Origin: Novosphingobium sp.
GTDB taxonomy: Bacteria; Pseudomonadota; Alphaproteobacteria; Sphingomonadales; Sphingomonadaceae
NCBI GenBank assembly: GCA_009885425.1
Contig: VFKS01000106.1
Coordinates: forward strand, 1 to 21,371
Length of the DNA: 21,371 bases
Direction: 5' to 3'
The translations under genes were made by a program, and so were the position numbers. Every line of letters starts with the position of its first letter. Position 1 is the stretch's first letter. This document shows, one piece after another, positions 1 to 6,400 of the stretch. The notes beneath the pieces were generated by a model that saw only the letters and a list, made by a program, of their open reading frames with translations, had not been told where the DNA came from and did not search any database.

Positions 1-1049
1 ACCCGCTTTGCCTCGCGGAAGGTGATCAGCCGCCGCTGGTCTTCGTCCCACAGGGCCAGCCGCAACGAGGCAAGCGCGTCGAGCGCAGTGACCCGGTTCA
101 GGTCTTGCATGCTGGGCATCGCCTTCAGTGCTTCAGGCAGGCGGTAGAATGGGATGCGACTGACCAGATGATGGACATGGTGGATCCCGATGTTGCCGGT
201 GAACCAGCGCAGCACCGCAGGCAACTCAAGATGCGAACTGCCGCGCAGCGCTGCATCGTGAAAGGCCCAGGCTTTTCCCTGCTCCCAGTGTGCCGCTTCA
301 AACTGGTGCTGGATATAGAACAGCCAGACGCCCATCGTGGCCGCGATCAGCAGGACAGGCAGAAACACCAGCAGCGCCACCCCCAGGCCAAACTGATAGA
401 TCAGACCGGCCAGCAGCAGCAGCGAACCCACGTTGGTTCCCATTGCGCTGATCCAATAACGCGGGCCATCCTTGAACAGCCCGACCGGAAGCCGATGCCG
501 CAACAGGAATTGATATGCTGGACCGAGGCCGAGCAGCACCACCGGGTTGCGATAGAACCGATAGAAGAACCGCTGGAACCGGCTCCGTGCAAAGAATTCC
601 CGCACGGTCAGCGTATCGATATCGCCCAATCCGCGCGCGTCGAGATTGCCGGTGCTGGCATGATGCCGCGCGTGTGATTGCCGCCAGCATTCATAGGGAG
701 TGAAAGTCAGCAGGCCGAGCGTTCGGCCGAGCCAGTCGTTGCCAATCCGGCTGGGGAAGAACGCGCCGTGGCCGCAATCGTGCTGGATAATGAACAGCCG
801 CAGCAGGAACAACCCGGCCAGCGGAGCCAGCGTCAGCGCATAGAAATGCCCGGCTTGCACCGCAAACAGCATCAAGCCGACCAGCGCAACGAATGGCACA
901 AGAGTAATTGCCAGTTCCCATCCGCTGCGAACCGGGCGCGGGTCTTTGAACGCGCTCAGCGCTCGAGCCAGCTTGTGCGGATCGAGCACCGGATCAATGC
1001 CGGAGGGGGCGTCAGGGTAAACGGGCGGTGGTGTCGCTGGGGAAGTCAC
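1..1049 (-). CDS. Fatty acid desaturase (membrane diiron, omega-6/delta-12-like), 3' end beyond window
   Basis: This protein introduces a cis double bond into membrane lipid acyl chains, with a diiron centre held by histidine boxes. The minus-strand frame stays open from a GTG at 1049 to the left edge, about 349 codons, and the C-terminus lies outside the window. All three boxes of the FA_desaturase family are present: HDCGH at residues 90-94, HARHH at 126-130 and HHVHH at 290-294. Hydrophobic stretches lie around residues 46-66 and 70-89, and more follow box 2. The GTG start is well bounded, because an in-frame TGA sits two codons upstream. The HDCGHG, HARHH and HHVHHL forms resemble delta-12 (omega-6) type enzymes, but exact regioselectivity is inference. 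The gene follows ung on the same strand after a gap of about 90 bp that holds a short operator-like palindrome. Confidence 0.9.
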   Translation of the reverse strand, partial: MTSPATPPPVYPDAPSGIDPVLDPHKLARALSAFKDPRPVRSGWELAITLVPFVALVGLMLFAVQAGHFYALTLAPLAGLFLLRLFIIQHDCGHGAFFPSRIGNDWLGRTLGLLTFTPYECWRQSHARHHASTGNLDARGLGDIDTLTVREFFARSRFQRFFYRFYRNPVVLLGLGPAYQFLLRHRLPVGLFKDGPRYWISAMGTNVGSLLLLAGLIYQFGLGVALLVFLPVLLIAATMGVWLFYIQHQFEAAHWEQGKAWAFHDAALRGSSHLELPAVLRWFTGNIGIHHVHHLVSRIPFYRLPEALKAMPSMQDLNRVTALDALASLRLALWDEDQRRLITFREAKR

Positions 1050-1073
1050 GAGTCAGGCGATAAACAGGTAATA

Positions 1074-1084
1074 TGACAATGTCA
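1074..1084. promoter_or_regulatory. Operator-like palindrome in front of the desaturase gene
   Basis: The sequence TGACA-A-TGTCA is a perfect 5-bp inverted repeat around one central base. Its nearest edge lies 24 nt upstream of the GTG start at 1049. Short perfect dyads of this kind are typical of TetR-like operators, and bacterial desaturase genes are often controlled by such repressors. Which regulator binds here is unknown, and chance is possible for an 11-base site. Confidence 0.35.
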
Positions 1085-1136
1085 CCATCCCCAAAGGGCT
1101 GCGACGCGCTAGCCGCCCAACTTTCCACCGCCTTAC

Positions 1137-1826
1137 CTATAACCGCCAGTCGATTGCGCCCCGGCCTCGCTCGTCCAAGAAAACATTGGTTTGGCTGAAA
1201 TGCTTGCTGCCGAACCAGCCAGCATAGGCTGAAAGCGGGCTGGGGTGCGGTGCGGTCAGGATCAGGTGATGACTGCCTCGCCCCAACCCGGCGACGTTAC
1301 TGGCCTTCTTGCGGGCGTGGTTGCCCCACAGCAGGAACACACACGTCTCAGGCTTGGCGGCAACCGCGGCGACCACCGCGTCGGTGATCTCCTCCCAACC
1401 CTTGCCCTGATGCGAGGCCGGTTTGCCGTCCTCGACGGTCAGCACCGCATTGAGCAGCAGCACGCCTTGCCGGGCCCAGCCGCTCAGGTTGCCGTGCGCC
1501 GCGACCGGCAGTCCCAGATCAGCGGAGAGCTCCTTGTAGATGTTGTTGAGGCTCGGCGGCACCTTGATCCCGGCCTGGACTGAAAAGCTCAGGCCATGCG
1601 CCTGACCCGGCCCATGGTAAGGATCCTGCCCGAGGATCACCACCTTGACCTGCTCGAGCGGAGTCAGTTCGAGCGCCGCAAGCCGGTTCCCGCGCGGCGG
1701 ATAGATCGCCTTGTCCGCGGCCTCTTCGGCCCTCAGAAATCCGCCCAATGCACGCGATTTGGGCGTCGCCAGCTCCGGCTCGAGCGCAGCGCGCCAACTG
1801 GTCGGAACGGCATCGGATTGGATCAC
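1137..1826 (-). CDS. ung: Uracil-DNA glycosylase, family 1
   Basis: This enzyme removes uracil from DNA as the first step of base-excision repair. The water-activating motif GQDPYHG is at residues 66-72, with the catalytic Asp at 68. The uracil-binding LLWGNHA segment follows near 165-171, and the HPSPLSA loop with its catalytic His is near 194. The frame stays open up to an ATG at 1907, but that would overlap the divergent nrnC and add residues with no family counterpart. I chose the GTG at 1826, which has GGAG nine bases upstream and gives 229 residues, the length of E. coli Ung. A GTG at 1841 is the alternative. The gene is divergent from nrnC and shares a short promoter region with it. 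Confidence 0.93.
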   Translation of the reverse strand: MIQSDAVPTSWRAALEPELATPKSRALGGFLRAEEAADKAIYPPRGNRLAALELTPLEQVKVVILGQDPYHGPGQAHGLSFSVQAGIKVPPSLNNIYKELSADLGLPVAAHGNLSGWARQGVLLLNAVLTVEDGKPASHQGKGWEEITDAVVAAVAAKPETCVFLLWGNHARKKASNVAGLGRGSHHLILTAPHPSPLSAYAGWFGSKHFSQTNVFLDERGRGAIDWRL

Positions 1827-1848
1827 TTTGCATTGCTCCACATTGCGG

Positions 1849-1874
1849 GGCTTTCCTCTCCGCGCCGGAAAGCC
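1849..1874. promoter_or_regulatory. Inverted repeat in the ung/nrnC divergent promoter region
   Basis: GGCTTTCC and GGAAAGCC form a perfect 8-bp inverted repeat around a 10-nt spacer. It fills much of the 63-bp gap between the two divergent start codons. It could be an operator for one or both genes, or a hairpin in the ung leader RNA. No family of regulator is recognised from the sequence. Confidence 0.35.
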
Positions 1875-1889
1875 TAAGCACCTTGGTCT

Positions 1890-2510
1890 ATGGCAGTCTA
1901 TCTCCACGAAGAAGATCTCCCCGCCGGCGCGCTGGGACCCGGCCCGATTGCGGTCGACACCGAAACGATGGGGCTGATTACCCCGCGCGACCGGCTGTGT
2001 CTGGTCCAGTTATCAGACGGCGGGGCGGACGAGCATCTGGTGCGGTTTTCGCCCGATTCCAGCTATGCCGCGCCCAACCTGAAGGCGGTGCTGGCCGATC
2101 CGGCGCGGATCAAGCTGTATCACTTTGCCCGGTTCGATCTGGCCGCGATCGAGCATTATCTGGGCGTGGTTGCCGCCCCGGTGTTCTGCACCAAGATCGC
2201 CAGCAAGCTGGTCCGCACCTATACCGACCGCCATGGACTGAAGGATCTGGTCCGCGAACTGCTCGGCAAGGAATTGTCCAAGCAGCAGCAGTCGAGCGAC
2301 TGGGGCGGCGTTGAGCTGTCCGAAGCGCAGCGTGAGTACGCAGCATCAGACGTGCGCTATCTCCACGCCATGCGCGCCATTCTGGTCGAGCGTCTGGACC
2401 GCGAGCACCGCACCGAACTGGCCCAGGCCGCCTTCGATTTCCTGCCCTATCGCGCCCGGCTCGATCTGGCCGGCTGGGCTGACAAGGACCTGTTCAGCCA
2501 CGAGGCCTGA
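1890..2510 (+). CDS. nrnC: NrnC-type 3'-5' exoribonuclease (short RNase D-like, DEDDy family)
   Basis: The product is a 206-residue DEDDy exonuclease without the HRDC domains of full-length RNase D. It matches the alphaproteobacterial NrnC family, which degrades very short RNAs, chiefly dinucleotides such as pGpG from c-di-GMP turnover. Catalytic acids are visible: D23 and E25 in VDTET (exo I), D83 in the FARFDL segment (exo II), and Y150 with D154 in the YAASD segment (exo III). The family-typical stretches PVFCTKIASKL and KQQQSSDW are also present. The gene starts an apparent operon, since lptC begins 11 bases after its stop. It is often annotated simply as ribonuclease D. In organisms lacking Orn, NrnC takes over the essential role, but whether this organism lacks Orn cannot be seen here. 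Confidence 0.88.
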   Translation: MAVYLHEEDLPAGALGPGPIAVDTETMGLITPRDRLCLVQLSDGGADEHLVRFSPDSSYAAPNLKAVLADPARIKLYHFARFDLAAIEHYLGVVAAPVFCTKIASKLVRTYTDRHGLKDLVRELLGKELSKQQQSSDWGGVELSEAQREYAASDVRYLHAMRAILVERLDREHRTELAQAAFDFLPYRARLDLAGWADKDLFSHEA

Positions 2511-2521
2511 TAGAACCTGCA

Positions 2522-3169
2522 ATGACCCAGTCCGCCGATATCATCCGCGACAAGCGCCGCCACTGGGCCGCCCCTGGCGGCTCGCACGATCGCAAGGTCC
2601 GGATCCTGGCGGTCTGGCTGCCTGGCCTGTTCGGCGTGGTCGCTTCTGCAATGATCATCGGGCCCCTGTTCAGCAACGGCGAACTGTCATTCCTGCTCGA
2701 TCGCACCAAGGTGGCGGTCACCAATGAGCGGCTGCGGGTCAACAACGCGATGTACCGGGGCGAGGACAAGGATGGCCGCCCCTTCACTTTGACCGCTGGC
2801 AGCGCGGTGCAGGTTTCGGCGCAGGAACCCATCGTCTGGATGGACAATCTGGCCGCCAGGATCCGCCTGACCGATGGCCCGGCCGAGCTGACCGCAGTGC
2901 GCGGCGGCTATAACTATGCTGCCGAAATGGTCGACGTCACAGGCCCAGTGGTCTTCACAGCCGCCGATGGTTACCGGATTACCACAGCGAACGTTTCGAT
3001 CGACCTCAATGGCCGCAGATTCACGGGAAGCGGCGGGGTCAGTGGGACGGTTCCGGCTGGCACATTCAGCGCAGAACGGCTAAGCGCCGATCTCGACAAC
3101 CGGGTCCTGACACTCGACGGCAATGTCAGGATGCGGTTCGAGCAGATGAATTTCAGGATGCCAAAATGA
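2522..3169 (+). CDS. lptC: LPS export ABC transporter periplasmic protein LptC
   Basis: LptC is a bitopic inner-membrane protein that takes lipopolysaccharide from the LptB2FG transporter and passes it to LptA. The 215-residue product has a basic N-terminus, one membrane segment at about residues 27-48, and a beta-rich periplasmic part typical of the LptC/OstA fold. It overlaps lptA by four bases (ATGA), which suggests translational coupling. Its placement right after nrnC is the arrangement common in Alphaproteobacteria. Sequence conservation in LptC is low, so the call rests partly on the neighbouring lptA. The length agrees with the family. Confidence 0.85.
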   Translation: MTQSADIIRDKRRHWAAPGGSHDRKVRILAVWLPGLFGVVASAMIIGPLFSNGELSFLLDRTKVAVTNERLRVNNAMYRGEDKDGRPFTLTAGSAVQVSAQEPIVWMDNLAARIRLTDGPAELTAVRGGYNYAAEMVDVTGPVVFTAADGYRITTANVSIDLNGRRFTGSGGVSGTVPAGTFSAERLSADLDNRVLTLDGNVRMRFEQMNFRMPK

Positions 3170-3762
3170 GCCAGCCCCGCACTCTCCGCAGCCTCAAGGC
3201 AACCATGCTGCGCTCGCTGCTGGGCGGGATGGCGCTGGGCACGGCGGCGATACTCGCGCTGGCACCTTCTGCCGCGCAGCAGGTCTTTGGCGGGCACAAC
3301 AGCGATGCCCCGGTCAGCTTCGGCGCCGATCATGGTGAGTTGCAGGGCAAGGCCAACCGCGCGGTCCTGGCTGGCAATGTGGTGATCAACCAGGCCGATC
3401 TGACGGTCCGGGCCGGACGCGCGACAATGGCTTTTTCGACTGAGGGCGGCGGATTCAAGATTCACCGGCTCGATGCGGTGGGCGGGGTGCGGATCATCAA
3501 GGGCAACCAAAGCGCTTCGGGCGATGTCGCGATCTACGATTTTGACCGGCGATTGATCATTCTGGCCGGTAATGTCGTGCTGCTGCGCGGGAGTGACCGG
3601 CTTTCCGGTGGCCGTTTGACGATCGATCTGAACTCGGGCCTTTCGACCATCGATGGCCGGGTTGGTGGCGGATCGCCAGCGCTGGGCGGCGATGACACCG
3701 GCACTTCACCCCGCGGCGGGCGGATCACCGGGACCTTTACGGTTCCCAAAAAGCCTAACTGA
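3166..3762 (+). CDS. lptA: LPS transport periplasmic protein LptA (OstA-like)
   Basis: LptA polymerises into the periplasmic bridge that carries LPS from LptC to LptD. The 198-residue product begins with a likely cleavable signal peptide of about 38 residues: a positive start, a hydrophobic core near 17-33 and an A-P-S-A-A-Q end. A repetitive OstA-type beta structure follows, with LQGKANRAVLAGNVVINQ, repeated G-N-V strand ends and IYDFDRRLIILAGNVVLL. The C-terminal tail (about 165-198) is rich in Gly, Pro and Thr and is probably disordered. In most relatives lptB comes next. Here a nucleotidyltransferase-fold gene follows after 14 bases instead. Confidence 0.87.
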   Translation: MSQPRTLRSLKATMLRSLLGGMALGTAAILALAPSAAQQVFGGHNSDAPVSFGADHGELQGKANRAVLAGNVVINQADLTVRAGRATMAFSTEGGGFKIHRLDAVGGVRIIKGNQSASGDVAIYDFDRRLIILAGNVVLLRGSDRLSGGRLTIDLNSGLSTIDGRVGGGSPALGGDDTGTSPRGGRITGTFTVPKKPN

Positions 3763-3776
3763 GCCCCGCAGCAGCG

Positions 3777-4952
3777 ATGGACCGCCCGGCGCTGCGGCGC
3801 GTTTTGCTGGAACTTGTCGGAACCGGCGCAGCGCCCGATCTGGCCGGACTGAGCCAGGCAGACTGGGCCGAACTGAGCCGGATTGCCGCGTTGCACCGGC
3901 TACAACCGTTACTCCACGTCCAGCATCGCGGTCTGGGCAGCATCCCACCCGAAGTGGCCGCCGAATGGCAGGCCACGCACCGTGCGGCAGCGCTGCGGGC
4001 CATGGCCCAGCGGGCCGATCTGACCGAGATATGCGCCTTGCTAGAGCGCGCTGGCTTTGCCCCGGTTGCACTCAAAGGCGCTTGGCTGGCGGTTCATGCC
4101 TATGGCGAAGCGGCCCAACGGCCGATGCGCGATATTGATCTGCTGGTCACGCCCGAGACGGTGATTCCGGCCTATGAGGTTTTGCTGGCCGCTGGCTTCA
4201 CGCTGGCGAAGCCGAGCGAGATGACGCTGGACGAGGTGGTCCGGCTCGACAAGCATATGCCGCCGCTGATCGCCGCACGCGGTACGGTGGTGGAACTGCA
4301 CCAGTACCTGTGGGAACGCGATGGGCGGCTCGACCATGCCAGTCCGGCCGGGAATGAGGTCGCGCTGCGAGCCCGGTCGCAGGTCGCACCCAGCGGGATA
4401 CGCTACCTCGCGCCGCAAGACTTGCTGGCCCATCTGATCGTTCATGCGGTCTACAGCCATCGGCTGGATTGCGGGCCGCTGGTCTTGGCCGATATCGACC
4501 TGCTGCTGCGCGCTGCCCCGATCGACTGGCCGCGCTTTTGGACCGATGCCACCACCCAAGGCTGGCGCAGCGGCGCGCGGCTGCTGCTAGAACTGACCGC
4601 ACTGTATCGTCTCGGCGCACCGATCGAATTTTCGGCAGATCCGGGCGAAGCGGCCCCCGCCGCCTTGCTCGCAGCCGCGCCCGATCTGCTGCTTCAGGAA
4701 TTGGACAGCCGGGCCAGCGCCGGTCTGGCCGCAGCTACGCTCAAGGCCGGGCCCGCCAAATTGGCCGAGCGGATCACCGGCCGCCGCACGGTCAAAGGCG
4801 AAGAAAGCGCAGTGCGGCGGACTAGCACCGAAGGCGGCGCATGGGCTTGGGCCGGATCGCGCGTGATGCGGTCGCTCCGCGATCTGACGCGGGCTGACGT
4901 GCGCGATCAATCACGCCAGCTCGCCGCGCTCAGCAAGTGGCTCGACCGATGA
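3777..4952 (+). CDS. Nucleotidyltransferase-fold family protein (PF14907-like)
   Basis: The 391-residue product resembles the uncharacterised nucleotidyltransferase family PF14907. The visible core is VALKG with K100-G101, then PMRDIDLLV with the D119-x-D121 metal pair, followed by a helical region with a conserved-looking HLIVHAVYSHR near residue 220. Members are often found in exopolysaccharide or capsule loci, but no reaction is established for most of them. The gene starts 14 bases after lptA and its stop overlaps the next start (ATGA at 4949-4952), so it is probably cotranscribed with the glycosyltransferase. The start has only a weak ribosome-binding site, which fits coupling. An envelope glycan role is inferred from context alone. 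Confidence 0.75.
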   Translation: MDRPALRRVLLELVGTGAAPDLAGLSQADWAELSRIAALHRLQPLLHVQHRGLGSIPPEVAAEWQATHRAAALRAMAQRADLTEICALLERAGFAPVALKGAWLAVHAYGEAAQRPMRDIDLLVTPETVIPAYEVLLAAGFTLAKPSEMTLDEVVRLDKHMPPLIAARGTVVELHQYLWERDGRLDHASPAGNEVALRARSQVAPSGIRYLAPQDLLAHLIVHAVYSHRLDCGPLVLADIDLLLRAAPIDWPRFWTDATTQGWRSGARLLLELTALYRLGAPIEFSADPGEAAPAALLAAAPDLLLQELDSRASAGLAAATLKAGPAKLAERITGRRTVKGEESAVRRTSTEGGAWAWAGSRVMRSLRDLTRADVRDQSRQLAALSKWLDR

Positions 4953-6211
4953 AAGGGCGCAGGGTTCTGATTGTCGGGCTGAACTACGCGCCCGAACCGG
5001 TTGGGATCGGGCCTTACTCACAAGGCCTGGCCGAAGCGCTGGTAGCGCGCGGAGCAAAGGTTCAGGTCTTGGCCGGAAAGCCTTATTATCCGCAGTGGCG
5101 CGTGTACCCGGACTATGTGGCTGGTAACTGGCAGACCACCGCTGAAAACGGCGTCGAGATCACCCGCTGCCCGCACTACGTCCCGGCCGAGCCGAGCGGG
5201 TTCAAACGGATTGTCCATCTGGCGAGTTTCGCGCTGTCGGCCCTGCCGCTAGCCTTGCACGCCGCGTTGCGCGGCAAGGCCGAGAAGCCGGATATCGTCA
5301 TCGCCATCGCTCCGGCCCTGCTCAGCGTGTTCACGGCCTGGCTGGCGGCGCGGCTGGCTGGGGCCAAGCTGTGGATTCACGTTCAGGACTTTGAAGTTGA
5401 AGCGGCGCTCGCCACCGGCCTGATGGAGCCAACCTCCTTGCCGGCCAAGCTGGCCCGCTGGGTGGAGGCCACCTTGTTGCAACTGGGCGACCATGTCTCG
5501 ACCATTAGCCCGCAAATGTGTGCCAAGCTGGTCGCCAAAGGGGTGGAGCCGGGCGGCGTGTTCGAAATGCGCAATTGGTCCGACGCGCGCTTTGCCGCGG
5601 ACCCGGCGGGAGCCGCTGCGATCCGTGCCGCGTGGGGCCTGACCGGCAAGGTTGTCGCGCTCTATTCGGGCAATATCGCCCGCAAACAGGGCATCGAGAT
5701 CCTGGTAGAGGCGGCGCGGCTGCTGCAACACCGCAGCGATATTGGCTTTGTGATCTGCGGCGAGGGCCCCAACCGGGCCGAGCTGGAGCGGCTGGCCGAA
5801 GGTCTGGGCAATGTCCAACTGCACGATCTGCAACCGGCCGAGCAGATGGGCGCGATGCTCACTATGGCCGACCTGCACCTGCTGCCGCAGATTGCAGGCG
5901 CAGCCGATCTGGTGCTGCCCTCAAAGCTGACCAACATGCTCGCCTCGGCCCGCCCGGTGGTGGCGACGACCGAGCCGGGGACCGGGCTTTATGGCGAAGT
6001 CGATGGCTGCGGGCTGGTGACAGCGCCGGGCGATGCTGCGGCTTTGGCAGATGCAATTGCGGCCCTGGCCGACGACCCGGCGCGCCGGGCAGTGCTGGGC
6101 CAAGCAGCGCTGGAACGGGCCGGTCAGCGTTGGATGAAAGATGCCATCATTGATCGCGCGGTCGATAGAATCAACCAGGGCGAACGCGGCTCAATCCTTG
6201 CTCCACGGTGA
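4949..6211 (+). CDS. wcaI: WcaI-like glycosyltransferase (GT4-type, GT-B fold)
   Basis: The protein is predicted to transfer a sugar from a nucleotide donor to a growing surface polysaccharide on the cytoplasmic face of the membrane. The N-terminal Rossmann start has the WcaI-type motif VGLNYAPEPVGIGPYSQGLA at residues 9-28. The C-terminal donor-binding half contains LYSGNIARKQG, VICGEGPNR and then ADLVLPSKLTNMLAS, close to the colanic acid WcaI family. The length of 420 residues fits. I chose ATG 4949, in a four-base overlap with the preceding stop, over an in-frame GTG at 4937 because the family starts just before this Rossmann strand. The hydrophobic stretch near 90-125 is usual for the family. 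The acceptor and donor sugars cannot be told from sequence. Confidence 0.85.
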   Translation: MKGRRVLIVGLNYAPEPVGIGPYSQGLAEALVARGAKVQVLAGKPYYPQWRVYPDYVAGNWQTTAENGVEITRCPHYVPAEPSGFKRIVHLASFALSALPLALHAALRGKAEKPDIVIAIAPALLSVFTAWLAARLAGAKLWIHVQDFEVEAALATGLMEPTSLPAKLARWVEATLLQLGDHVSTISPQMCAKLVAKGVEPGGVFEMRNWSDARFAADPAGAAAIRAAWGLTGKVVALYSGNIARKQGIEILVEAARLLQHRSDIGFVICGEGPNRAELERLAEGLGNVQLHDLQPAEQMGAMLTMADLHLLPQIAGAADLVLPSKLTNMLASARPVVATTEPGTGLYGEVDGCGLVTAPGDAAALADAIAALADDPARRAVLGQAALERAGQRWMKDAIIDRAVDRINQGERGSILAPR

Positions 6212-6376
6212 CTTGTGGGGTTCATGGCCCTTGGTGACCTTGGCCGCTTCGTGTTGGCGGGCCTGATCGGCAGCAGGCACGGTGCAATAGGCGGTCAGCA
6301 AGATCCCCAGCGACCATGTCACCGCTTTCCAGCGACTGGCGAAGACCGAGCTCATCCTGATGCCGAAACCGAACAT
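6191..6376 (-). CDS. Small putative membrane/exported protein after mutS
   Basis: A 61-residue frame begins 24 bases after the mutS stop on the same strand. It has a basic N-terminal part, one hydrophobic stretch at about residues 19-33 (VTWSLGILLTAYCTV) and a hydrophilic, Lys- and His-rich tail. This architecture suits a single-pass or signal-anchored protein facing the periplasm. Its last 21 bases overlap the end of the convergent glycosyltransferase gene. The start could be ATG 6376 or ATG 6355, and neither has a good ribosome-binding site. No function is recognised, and the frame could be non-coding. The position behind mutS and the membrane-like composition are the only support. Confidence 0.45.
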   Translation of the reverse strand: MFGFGIRMSSVFASRWKAVTWSLGILLTAYCTVPAADQARQHEAAKVTKGHEPHKSPWSKD

Positions 6377-6400
6377 GGCGGGAGCATTAGCGACCCAGGG

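Noticed and set aside
105..1076. Plus-strand open frames at 105-677 and 678-1076
   Set aside because: They lie antisense to the desaturase gene, whose three histidine boxes are clear, and their Gln/Arg-rich composition is typical of antisense shadows in GC-rich DNA.
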